Assembly: GCA_937949725.1 (NCBI GenBank)
Contig: CALECT010000063.1
Span: 1 to 58,462 of the forward strand
DNA from: an uncultured Pseudanabaenaceae cyanobacterium
Lineage (GTDB): Bacteria; Cyanobacteriota; Cyanobacteriia; PCC-9006; JAAUQQ01
DNA length: 58,462 bases
Direction of reading: 5' to 3'
Each line of letters starts with the position of its first letter. The first letter of the stretch is position 1. The notes under the pieces were generated by a model. The model was not told the DNA's origin. It worked only from the letters and a program-made list of their open reading frames with translations, and ran no database searches. A program made the translations under genes and the position numbers. Shown one piece after another: positions 1-9,246 of the stretch.

Positions 1-265
1 GAATGAAGTCAAAGGAGGCACAACCGTTAAATAACAAATTGATTCACTGCTACCCATGACGGCAGAAGGGGCACCTTATCGATGCCCCACTGTATAGCCT
101 GCTCAAAACTTGACTTTTTCCATGACAGGGGATGGGGGCCAGCAGTTGCCGAAGCCCAATTTGCCGAGCATTTCAGCCGAAGTTTCAAGTTTCGCTGCGT
201 TTTCTGGGTGGTTAGGGAATTTTCGCTAGGATTGGTGCAGTGTTTTTGACTGGGCTAGGGCAGCG
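1..265. other. Non-coding leader upstream of the ROCO gene, with possible tail of an upstream gene
   Basis: No complete gene is visible. A frame open from base 2 to a TAA at 32-34 could be the last ten codons of an upstream gene (reading NEVKGGTTVK), but this is too short to be sure. A weak hairpin with arms ggggca/tgcccc lies near 69-90 and lacks a clear T run. The rest precedes the ROCO start and shows no convincing promoter. Confidence 0.35.
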
Positions 266-2962
266 ATGGCAGAGCGGAAGGTGACGACGAAGGCTGAGCT
301 GCTGCGGTTGATCGATCAGGCGGCGGATGAGGGGTGGACGGAGCTAGATTTGTCGTCGAAAGGGTTAGACGAGTTACCTAACGAAATTAAAAAATTAAAA
401 AAGCTTAAAGAGATTAATTTAGATTTCAATAGTTTTGCGAGAATCCCAGCCCCCCTTAGCGATATAGCTTCTCTTTCAATAATTCACCTAAATCAAAATA
501 AAATCTCAAAACTTGAAAGTGACATTCACTTTTTCACTTTAGTAGAAGAGTTATATGTCAACCGAAATAGAATTAGGGAACCATCAAAAAAATACAAAGA
601 GCCTACAGGAAAATATTGCCTTAAAAAGATAAGCCTAAAGTGGAACAAAATACATCAATTCCCTGATTTCTTATGTGGGTTAAACAGTCTCAAAGAATTG
701 TCTATTAGCTACAATTCAATTAGTCATTTTTCAAAAAAAATAGCTTCATTAAATCATTTAGAAACGCTAGATTTTTCAGGAAATCCAATAATAGAAATAC
801 CTAATTCATTCCCTTTTATAAGATCACTCCGGAGATTGTCTCTGGGCGTGTGCGAAATTCAAGAATCACCAGATTCGATATCACAGATGGAGTATCTAGA
901 GGAGCTATTTTTAGGAACGAATAAAATAGGTGTAATACCTGAATCTTTATGTGGTTTAAAGAGACTCAGAGCATTTGCAATGAACAATAACGAAATTCAG
1001 GAAATCCCTTTATGCATTACTAAGCTCCAAAACCTGCAAACATTGAATCTATATGATAACAATATTGCAAGCATACCCAATGAACTATTTTTTCTGACAT
1101 CCCTTCGCAAACTGAATCTCTATAGCAATAGTATTTCTGAAGTTCCTGAAGAGATTTTCAAGTTAAAAGATCTAGAAACTCTTTCATTAAGCAATAATAA
1201 TATCTCTGCAATACCTGACTCTTTGGTTAAATTGAAAGCTTTGAAGAAACTAGCTTTAAGCAACAATCCAATACCTATATCTCCTGAGATTTTGGAACCT
1301 AGTAACCCCTTTTCAAATGACTCTAGTGTAGAGGAAATTCTCAACTATTGGCAACAACTTAAAAGCGGAAAAGTCCGCCCCCTCAACGAAGCCAAACTCC
1401 TCCTCGTCGGCCAAGGCAGCGTCGGCAAAACCTCCCTCATTAACCGTCTGCTCAACGACACATTCGACAGCAACGAATCCCAAACCGACGGCCTCGCCGT
1501 CCACGACTGGCAAATCCACGTCAACAGCAAAGATATTCGCCTCAACGTCTGGGACTTCGGCGGCCAAGAAATCTACCACGCCACCCACCAATTCTTCCTC
1601 ACCAAACGCAGTCTCTACCTCCTCGTCTGCAACTGCCGCACCAGCGAAGACGAAAACCGCCTCGAATATTGGCTCAAACTGATCCAAAGCTTCGGCGGCA
1701 GCTCCCCTGTCATCATCGTCGGCAACAAAAACGACGAACAGCCCCTCGACATAAACCGGCGTGCCCTGCGGGACAAATACCCCAACATCAAAGCTATCCT
1801 GCAAACCTCCTGCCAATCCGGCGACGGCATCGATGAGCTCAAAGAAGCGATTGAAAGCCAAGTTGCCCAGCTTAAAGAAGTCTACGACCTCCTTCCCCTC
1901 AAATGGTTCGAAGTAAAAGAAGCGCTCAACGACATGAAGCAAGACTTCATAAGCTACGGCAAATACATCGCTCTCTGCGAAAAAAATGAGATTGAGGAAG
2001 AACAAAATCAAGAACAGCTCATTGATTTGCTCCACAACCTGGGCTTAGTTCTCAGCTATCGCGAAAATCCTATTCTTGGCACATCAAATCCAGTCCTCAG
2101 CGGAACCAATGTCCTCAATCCTGACTGGGTTACTGAAGGAGTCTACGCCCTCTTCAGCGACGACGAACTCAAAACCGAAACCAAAGGCATCCTCCAGCCC
2201 AAAGACCTCAGCCGCATCCTCGATGCCAAGCGCTATCCTCAAAATCGTCACAGCTACCTAATCGAGCTGCTTAAAGAATTCCAGCTCGGTTTCGAACTGC
2301 CTAACTGCCCCCTAGAAAAGCGATTTCTCCTCCCCGGCCTCCTCCCCAAAGAAGAACCTGACGATACCGAGCTAGACGGCGAAACCCTCGAATTCCAGTA
2401 CCACTACAAAGTCCTTCCCGCTAGCGTCCTCTCGCGCTTCATCGTGCTCATGCACGAAAAAATCTATGAGCAAACCTACTGGCGCAGCGGCGTTATGCTC
2501 GCATACAAGGAGGGCGACGAAACCTTCAACATCGCCCGCATCAAAGCCGACCCCGAAGACAAAAAAGTCTTTATCTCCGTCAGCGGACGCGAAAGCACCC
2601 GCCGCATCTTCCTCAGCCTGATTCGCGATAAGTTTGCCGAAATCCACAGTGCCTTCGCCGACCCTGATGATGTGACCGAATGGGTACCCGTCCCCGAGCA
2701 TCCGGAAGCTGACCCGCTGGAATATAAAGAACTCCTCGGCCTAGAAGAAATGGGTGAGAGAGCCGTCACCATCGGCAAGCTCAAACTCCGCCTCGGCCTG
2801 CGCCAACTGTTGGACGGCTACGAATCCCGCGAAAAACGCCAACAGCGTCAACAAGGAAGAGGTGACAACTCCGTCAACATCACTATCCAACAAGGTCATG
2901 GCGATAACATCGGCAACGATAGCGTCAGCGGAAACAAAATCAACGAACAGAACAACTATTAA
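266..2962 (+). CDS. ROCO-family protein: leucine-rich repeats, Roc GTPase, COR domain, GDN tail
   Basis: Large signalling GTPase of the bacterial Roco family (relatives of LRRK2 and Chlorobium Roco). Residues about 25-350 carry some a dozen leucine-rich repeats with LxxLxLxxNxIxxIP spacing. The Roc GTPase follows with P-loop GQGSVGKTS near residue 382, switch II DFGGQE near 430 and base-binding GNKNDE near 486. A COR dimerisation domain fills about 550-860. The last 35 residues are a Gly/Asp/Asn tail containing GDNIGNDSVSGNKI. Roco proteins cycle as GTP-dependent dimers; ligand and output are unknown here. The next gene, 88 bp downstream, carries the same tail motif in mid-protein, suggesting a sensor-partner pair. 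The LRR-coding part is strikingly AT-rich compared with both ends of the gene, suggesting a transferred or replaced cassette. Family assignment is secure; a role in defence is inference. Confidence 0.93.
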   Translation: MAERKVTTKAELLRLIDQAADEGWTELDLSSKGLDELPNEIKKLKKLKEINLDFNSFARIPAPLSDIASLSIIHLNQNKISKLESDIHFFTLVEELYVNRNRIREPSKKYKEPTGKYCLKKISLKWNKIHQFPDFLCGLNSLKELSISYNSISHFSKKIASLNHLETLDFSGNPIIEIPNSFPFIRSLRRLSLGVCEIQESPDSISQMEYLEELFLGTNKIGVIPESLCGLKRLRAFAMNNNEIQEIPLCITKLQNLQTLNLYDNNIASIPNELFFLTSLRKLNLYSNSISEVPEEIFKLKDLETLSLSNNNISAIPDSLVKLKALKKLALSNNPIPISPEILEPSNPFSNDSSVEEILNYWQQLKSGKVRPLNEAKLLLVGQGSVGKTSLINRLLNDTFDSNESQTDGLAVHDWQIHVNSKDIRLNVWDFGGQEIYHATHQFFLTKRSLYLLVCNCRTSEDENRLEYWLKLIQSFGGSSPVIIVGNKNDEQPLDINRRALRDKYPNIKAILQTSCQSGDGIDELKEAIESQVAQLKEVYDLLPLKWFEVKEALNDMKQDFISYGKYIALCEKNEIEEEQNQEQLIDLLHNLGLVLSYRENPILGTSNPVLSGTNVLNPDWVTEGVYALFSDDELKTETKGILQPKDLSRILDAKRYPQNRHSYLIELLKEFQLGFELPNCPLEKRFLLPGLLPKEEPDDTELDGETLEFQYHYKVLPASVLSRFIVLMHEKIYEQTYWRSGVMLAYKEGDETFNIARIKADPEDKKVFISVSGRESTRRIFLSLIRDKFAEIHSAFADPDDVTEWVPVPEHPEADPLEYKELLGLEEMGERAVTIGKLKLRLGLRQLLDGYESREKRQQRQQGRGDNSVNITIQQGHGDNIGNDSVSGNKINEQNNY

Positions 2963-2979
2963 CGCTTTACCGAAGCTCT

Positions 2980-3045
2980 AGACACCGGGTGTTTCACGTC
3001 AATATTTGAGGATCTACGGCACCATTGATTAAACACCCGGTGTCT
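2980..3045. repeat. Inverted repeat, 15-bp arms (copy 1), between ROCO and GDN-motif gene
   Basis: Arm AGACACCGGGTGTTT at 2980-2994 and its exact reverse complement AAACACCCGGTGTCT at 3031-3045 are separated by 36 bp. Each arm is itself almost palindromic around ACACC-GGTGT. The right arm ends 5 bp before the ATG of the next gene, so the folded form would cover its ribosome-binding region. The same arms recur at 41084-41117 with only a 4-base loop. Confidence 0.85.
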
Positions 3046-3050
3046 TTGCC

Positions 3051-3722
3051 ATGGCCCAGACTTTCAAACTCTTTGACGTCGTTGCCCTGACTGAAGACCT
3101 CCCGCAAAACAACCTCCTCTGCGGCCAAGTCGGCACCATTGTCGAAAACCTTGCCCCCCAGGTCTACGAAGTCGAATTTAGCGACCAAGACGGCCAAACC
3201 TACGCCATGCTGCCGCTCCACAGTCAGCAGCTCCTGCGCCTCCACTACCTCCCCATCATCTCCCAACCAGAACCCATGACCCAAATCCACCAGAACGGCC
3301 AAGGCGACAACATCGCAGGCGATAAAGTAATGGGTGACAAAATCGGCACCCAAAACAACTTCAGCCAAACCAACCACGGCGGCACCAACTTCCAAACCCA
3401 AGTCAACGGCGGCACCGTTAACCAAGCAGGCACCATCAACATCACCAATAATCCTGAGCCCCAAACCGCCGCTGAAGCTGCAAAGGAAATCCAAGAGCTC
3501 TTATTACAACTCGCCAAAGACAATCCCCTCGCAACTGACGCAGAACGTGCCGACTACGTGCAGGATCAACTACCACCCAGTCGCCTAAAACGCAGCATGG
3601 AACTATTCAAAGCAGCAGGTACAGCTGCCATAGAAATGCTTCCTGGTGGAACAATCGCCACCGCCGTCTTCAAAAAATATCAAGAGCAAGAGCAAAGCAT
3701 TCGCAAAACACAAGACTCGTAG
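3051..3722 (+). CDS. DUF4926 protein with central GDN motif and helical C-terminus; putative ROCO partner
   Basis: 223 residues in three parts. Residues 1-65 resemble the DUF4926 small beta-barrel (FKLFDVVALTEDLP, then GTIVENL and YEVEF). Residues about 80-140 are a Gly/Asn/Gln/Thr-rich low-complexity segment beginning GDNIAGDKVMGDKI, nearly the same as the tail of the preceding ROCO protein, and continuing with NGGTVNQAGTINI-type beta-prone strands. Residues 145-223 look alpha-helical, with a Gly/Ala-rich stretch around AAGTAAIEMLPGG. The gene follows the ROCO gene in the same direction and is probably co-transcribed, with an inverted repeat in the gap. I propose that the shared motif lets the two proteins associate, as in NLR/effector pairs. 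The C-terminal domain would then be the effector or adaptor; its activity is unknown. Confidence 0.8.
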   Translation: MAQTFKLFDVVALTEDLPQNNLLCGQVGTIVENLAPQVYEVEFSDQDGQTYAMLPLHSQQLLRLHYLPIISQPEPMTQIHQNGQGDNIAGDKVMGDKIGTQNNFSQTNHGGTNFQTQVNGGTVNQAGTINITNNPEPQTAAEAAKEIQELLLQLAKDNPLATDAERADYVQDQLPPSRLKRSMELFKAAGTAAIEMLPGGTIATAVFKKYQEQEQSIRKTQDS

Positions 3723-3812
3723 CTGAAGACCCTAGAGCAGGTATCCAGAAATCAGATTTTTGATAACAATCGGATTTCTAAACCACCCCAGGCCAACAGC
3801 TAAAATGGCCTT

Positions 3813-4106
3813 ATGAAACGCATCTTCATCGGCCTCATCAACGGCTACCGGCGATTCATCTCCCCGATGTTTCCCCCCTCCTGCCGCTTCAGCCCCACCT
3901 GCTCCCAATACGCGATCGCCGCCATCGATCGCTTCGGCGTCACCCGAGGCACCTGGCTTGGCTTCTGGCGCATCTGCCGCTGCAACCCCTTCGTGGCAGG
4001 CGGCTACGACCCCATTCCCGAAGCCTTCAGTTTCCTCGGTAACTCTCGCCTCAGCGAAAAGGTGCTAGAGAGCCAAGCTGACGATGAAAATGGCACCCAG
4101 GATTGA
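3813..4106 (+). CDS. yidD: YidD membrane protein insertion efficiency factor
   Basis: Short amphipathic inner-membrane-associated protein that assists YidC/Sec-dependent insertion of membrane proteins. All family landmarks are present: an N-terminal amphipathic helix ([18 protein letters not shown]), then [11 protein letters not shown], then a Trp-rich helix, RCNPF and GGYDPIP. The 97-residue length is normal, with about 25 residues of variable C-terminal tail. It usually sits beside rnpA/yidC; here it stands alone beside accessory genes and a MITE-like repeat that begins just after its stop codon. Confidence 0.95.
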   Translation: MKRIFIGLINGYRRFISPMFPPSCRFSPTCSQYAIAAIDRFGVTRGTWLGFWRICRCNPFVAGGYDPIPEAFSFLGNSRLSEKVLESQADDENGTQD

Positions 4107-4107
4107 A

Positions 4108-4292
4108 CTGAATTCGACAGCCAAAATCAACCTCATCCCCTAACCCCTTCTCCTAAGGGAGAAGGAGAACCGAACGCAGCAATAGGCCTTTTTCGGCACC
4201 TTCATTTTCCCCTTTCTCCAGGAAGAGGGACTAGGGGGAGGACCTAATCAAGCCAACCGAGGTGAGGGCCGCTTCAGCTTTGTTGAACTCAA
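4108..4292. repeat. MITE-like palindromic element, copy A
   Basis: About 185 bp with imperfect terminal inverted repeats (CTGAATTCGACA at 4108-4119; TGTTGAACTCAA at 4281-4292). Inside is a second nested symmetry: CCTCATCCCCTAACCCCTTC near the left and a run ending CTAGGGGGAGG plus GGTGAGGGC towards the right, with a central ATAGGCCTTTTT. A second, clearly homologous copy lies at 14539-14698. It has no coding capacity. Confidence 0.8.
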
Positions 4293-4306
4293 GTTAAAAC
4301 AAGAAA

Positions 4307-4328
4307 GCGGTCCCCAAACGGAGACCGC
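4307..4328 (-). terminator. Rho-independent terminator of hetR
   Basis: On the minus strand, GCGGTCTCC-GTTT-GGGGACCGC forms a 9-bp stem (one G-T pair) followed by the T-rich TTTCTTGTTTT. It lies 60 bp after the hetR stop codon, on the correct strand. Confidence 0.8.
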
Positions 4329-4387
4329 CTCTAAAAGCCAGAGCTAACGCCCCAGCTCATCACCTAGCAAGAACCACCACAAGACTT

Positions 4388-6049
<1,662 letters not shown>

Positions 6050-6529
6050 ATGACAGTTGACCTAGCTGAGCTCTCCACAGAACAGCTCACAGCCAGTTTC
6101 AACCGCCGCGCTTGGAAATCTCTCAGTTTTCCATCGACGCTATATTTGCAACCCATCATGGATGTCCTCATGCAGGACATTCCCAACGAGCACCAATTGG
6201 AGGTGCAACTGGGACTCCAAGAAGCCCTGGTCAATGCTGCTCGCCACGGAAATAGCTTGGACCCCAGCAAGTCAGTTTCCATCCGCTACGCCAAAACCAA
6301 TCGCGAACTCTGCTGGATCATCACCGACGAGGGCCAAGGCTTTAACACCCCCACAGGAACCTGTGACAACTGGAGCGATCCAGTGCCCTGCGAATCTGGA
6401 GAATGTGGTCGCGGTCTATTTATTCTTTTCCAAGTCTTCGACCAAGTGAAATGGAATAACAACGGGACTCAGCTAGCCCTCTACAAACGCTACAGCCAGC
6501 CTCGCCGCAAAAACTTCAGCTTTTTCTAA
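6050..6529 (+). CDS. RsbW-like anti-sigma factor / serine kinase ATPase domain
   Basis: 159-residue stand-alone GHKL ATPase of the anti-sigma-factor kinase type. The N-box EALVNAARHGN lies near residue 64, the G1 box DEGQGF near 98, and the G2-like GRGLFIL near 123. Such proteins bind a sigma factor and phosphorylate an anti-anti-sigma (STAS) protein. The group-3 sigma factor gene sigF lies next door in convergent orientation, which makes SigF an attractive target; this is inference, since no STAS antagonist gene is adjacent. The ATG start fits the family N-terminus, which begins shortly before the first beta strand (SFPSTLYLQPIMD). Confidence 0.88.
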   Translation: MTVDLAELSTEQLTASFNRRAWKSLSFPSTLYLQPIMDVLMQDIPNEHQLEVQLGLQEALVNAARHGNSLDPSKSVSIRYAKTNRELCWIITDEGQGFNTPTGTCDNWSDPVPCESGECGRGLFILFQVFDQVKWNNNGTQLALYKRYSQPRRKNFSFF

Positions 6530-6556
6530 GTTACCCATCCTAAACTTTCAGCCTCT

Positions 6557-6600
6557 GTAGGGACATGACATGTCATGTCCAGCAAAAGCAAAGTCCCTAC
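6557..6600. repeat. GTAGGG-type palindromic repeat
   Basis: Outer arms GTAGGGA (6557-6563) and TCCCTAC (6594-6600) flank a perfect 20-base palindrome at 6561-6580. It belongs to the same loose class (GTAGGGxx...xxCCCTAC) as the repeats at 11572, 19784 and 51244. Confidence 0.75.
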
Positions 6601-6641
6601 CCTAGCCATCCATCGACAACGCCCAACAATTCAGCCCCAAC

Positions 6642-6684
6642 GCAAAACAGCGACGCCAGGTTTAGACCCGGCATCGCTGTTTTG
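6642..6684. terminator. Bidirectional hairpin terminator between anti-sigma gene and sigF
   Basis: GCAAAACAGCGACGCC pairs with GGCATCGCTGTTTTGC, with two mismatches overall and a short loop. It lies between convergent genes. The stem ends in AAAA/TTTT, so it could serve both strands. Confidence 0.65.
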
Positions 6685-6755
6685 CTATGCATTGAGTTGA
6701 CCCCAGCCAACCGGAAGCGCATCACTACGCAACCGATCTAGCTCTGAGTTTTTTC

Positions 6756-7547
6756 TTACTGCTCAGTTTGAGGGACCTGAGGCTGGATGGTAGTGACCAT
6801 TTGCTGAATCCCGCGCTGAATGCGACGAGTCACAGTCATGGGGCTCACGCCGATGCGCTCAGCCACTTCCTTGCGGGACATGTCGTTATAGAAAACGAAC
6901 TCGATCGCCGCCCGAGTCTTCTCTTCCAACTCAACCATCGCCCGTTGAACCTGCTGACGCTCATCATTGAGAGCCTGCTGACGAATAAAGGAAGGATCGG
7001 GCAGAGTATCGCCCAAAGTCAGAGAAGAATCATTCTGGTAAGACACCGTGGCATCAAGACTCAGCGGCATGCGGTTCTTGCCAGCGAGCTTAATATTTTG
7101 CCACTCATCCACAGAGATTTTCAGTTCATCAGCCACCTCTTGGTCCAGAGGCTGACGACCATACTCACGAGTCAGCTTTTCCCGAGCGCGCTGGGCAGAC
7201 TTCTGCAAGTCCTGCCAACGGCGGGGAATGCGGACGGAAGTGGCACGGTCACGCAGGAAGTGGAGAATCTCACCGCGAATGTAAGGCACAGCGAAGGAAC
7301 TAAACGCGCAGCCTTGGTTAGGATTGAAACGCTCAATGGCGCGAATCAGACCCAAGTAACCGATTTGCTCGAGATCCTCATAGGGCTCGGAGCACTGGTG
7401 GCAAATCCGGTGGGCGATTTTGCGAACCAAGCCAGCATTTAGCTTAACGAGATTATTGCGAGTACGAATTGACTTGTCTTGGTGATATTTCACCAAGAGT
7501 TCAAGACTACGGGAACGATAGGAAGAGGAAGATTGAGTGGCTTGCAT
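6756..7547 (-). CDS. sigF: Group-3 RNA polymerase sigma factor SigF
   Basis: 263-residue sigma-70 family factor of the SigF/SigB type. Region 2 spans about 20-95 (NLVKLNAGLVRKIAHRIC, EDLEQIGYLGLIRAIERF, FSSFAVPYIRGEILHFLRD). Region 3 follows (LTREYGRQPLDQEVADEL), then region 4 with its helix-turn-helix (MSRKEVAERIGVSPMTVTRRI). In Synechocystis SigF is needed for pilus formation, phototaxis and stress gene expression; the same type of regulon is plausible here. Its convergent neighbour is an RsbW-like kinase, suggesting anti-sigma control. The last residues (VPQTEQ) are variable. Confidence 0.95.
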   Translation of the reverse strand: MQATQSSSSYRSRSLELLVKYHQDKSIRTRNNLVKLNAGLVRKIAHRICHQCSEPYEDLEQIGYLGLIRAIERFNPNQGCAFSSFAVPYIRGEILHFLRDRATSVRIPRRWQDLQKSAQRAREKLTREYGRQPLDQEVADELKISVDEWQNIKLAGKNRMPLSLDATVSYQNDSSLTLGDTLPDPSFIRQQALNDERQQVQRAMVELEEKTRAAIEFVFYNDMSRKEVAERIGVSPMTVTRRIQRGIQQMVTTIQPQVPQTEQ

Positions 7548-8123
7548 CGACAGGACACCTTTGCATCAGAGCTACCCTTATTCTCTGCATCGGAAAGCAC
7601 AACAACCATGGTCGTTCCACGGGAGTCTAACAATGACGCCCAAAAATATTTAAGAATAAACACGCAATCAGAAAAATCCCCTCTACAAAAGGATTTTCTG
7701 CTTAGCATGCAGCCAAGATACCGCTCTCCCAGAGATTACCCAAGGTTCTTCCAACCTCAACGAGCCGTATATATAGACACTCTTGACATTTGCGTAAAAG
7801 TCGGTCAAGTTTCGAGCAATTATCCCTGGGTAACCGACAGAAGCGTTACCCCTGGGAGCAGCGACCTAAGCAAGCCGACTTAGACTACAACAGCCTGTCA
7901 AGGCCGCATTACCGAAAAAATCCTCAAGATAGAGGTCTGGGAAGATTTGCCACAATAGAATCATTAGAAGAAAGGCGCGATCGCACCGTTTCCTCCCCCG
8001 TTTCCCGCCAGAGCAAACCTCTGGAAGACGATTTCCTCGCCCACCCGTCCAGGGAAACGACAACGAACTGCGAATCGTCCTGACAAAACCCTATTCAAGA
8101 TCTTCAGAGAGAGTCGAACAGAG
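7548..8123. other. Divergent intergenic region between sigF and BI-1 gene
   Basis: 576 bp holding the promoters of both genes. Open frames here are arginine/serine-rich shadows without recognisable features. A partly symmetric segment (TATCCCTGGGTAACC ... GTTACCCCTGGGAGCA) lies near 7821-7862, and a TATATATAG motif near 7771. No gene is called. Confidence 0.5.
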
Positions 8124-8852
8124 ATGGCCAATAGCAGTAACTTCCAAGAAGCCATCCGCCAGGCAAAGACCCAATCCCTGGTGGGGCCCAACGTCATTCC
8201 CAAGGCGCTGCCCTTCGTCGGCGGTGGCCTCATCCTCACAGCATTAGGCACCTACGGTGGCCTGGGCGTGGCCCAGAGCTATCCTCAGCTATTCATGCCA
8301 ACCTTCTTTGGCGCAATGGTGCTTCAGCTGGTGCTGTTCTTCGTCGCCCAAGGTGCGGCCCAATCCGAAGACAATGCCAAAGCATTGCCCATGCTGGTGC
8401 TCTATAGCCTGCTAACGGGCTACACCCTCACTGGCCTAATTACAGTTGCCCTGGCAGTGCCCAGCGTTGGCTTCTGGGGCATTGGTATGGCAGCACTGGG
8501 CTGTGGCGTCACCTTTATCGCAGCCCGTCAGATTGGCTCCAACCTCTCCGAGACCGATGGTTTTGCCCTAGCAAAGACCGTCCAGCTCGGCATTATCGGC
8601 CTCGTGGTCGTGATGGTCGCCCAGCTACTGTTCTCCCTCTTCGGCGTTCACACACCCACCTACCTGGAACTGGCAATCTCTGCCTTGGGTGCAGTGATCT
8701 TTGCTGGCGCAGCGGTCGTAGACTTCTACACCCTGCCCCGCACCTATAACGATGAGCAATACCTGGCCGCCTCCATGTCCATGTATTTGACCTACGTCAA
8801 CCTGTTCATCTTTATCCTGCGCTTCTTGATTGCCTTCAATAGCCGCGACTAA
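8124..8852 (+). CDS. Bax inhibitor-1 (BI-1/YccA-like) family membrane protein
   Basis: 242-residue polytopic protein with about seven hydrophobic segments (for example LPFVGGGLILTALGTYGGLG, FFGAMVLQLVLFFVAQGAA, MLVLYSLLTGYTLTGLITVA). Near the C-terminus is the BI-1 signature region: AAVVDFYTLPRTYNDEQYLAASMSMYLTYVNLFIFILRFL. Bacterial members (YetJ type) act as pH-sensitive calcium leak channels; the physiological role in cyanobacteria is not established. A hairpin at 8915-8948 may terminate the transcript. Confidence 0.88.
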   Translation: MANSSNFQEAIRQAKTQSLVGPNVIPKALPFVGGGLILTALGTYGGLGVAQSYPQLFMPTFFGAMVLQLVLFFVAQGAAQSEDNAKALPMLVLYSLLTGYTLTGLITVALAVPSVGFWGIGMAALGCGVTFIAARQIGSNLSETDGFALAKTVQLGIIGLVVVMVAQLLFSLFGVHTPTYLELAISALGAVIFAGAAVVDFYTLPRTYNDEQYLAASMSMYLTYVNLFIFILRFLIAFNSRD

Positions 8853-9246
8853 TATCCCCACAGCTCACATTTGTTAGGTGCCTTGTATATCTAATAAGAA
8901 GTGAGACGGCTATGACCCATGGGACTCAGATTGAGCTCCATGGGTTTGTTGATTCTAGTGCTAGACTAGATATAGTTCATTAGAACTATAAAAACCGTTA
9001 AAACGAGGTTCAAAAACCCTTGTTTGTGTGATTTCAGCCCTTAGGCTTGCACAAAGGGATAAGCTTTGTAATTCTTTTAGCGTTATAGATTTTCTGCCGC
9101 TGGGGTTGAGAGAGCACCAAGCCGTGCTATTTGTTTGGCTAGTGCTTTGGTGTCTTTCCCAGAAGTCTGGTCCAACTGCGACTTGTAGGCAAGCCTGAGG
9201 CAGCGTCCATATTCTTCATAAAGGAAGGCCGCTGACCTAATCGTTC
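8853..9246. other. Intergenic region with hairpin downstream of BI-1 gene
   Basis: A stem ACCCATGG/CCATGGGT (about 8915-8948) followed by TTTGTTGATT could end the BI-1 transcript. The remaining roughly 300 bp is the leader of the CAAD gene; it is rather AT-rich and holds no gene I can support. Confidence 0.45.

Noticed and set aside
1313..2035. Long antisense ORF inside the ROCO gene
   Set aside because: Arises from third-position GC bias of the coding strand; the Roc motifs are on the plus strand.
7790..8083. 97-codon plus-strand ORF before the BI-1 gene
   Set aside because: Arg/Ser-rich composition typical of a shadow frame, and no start signal; it lies in a divergent promoter region.
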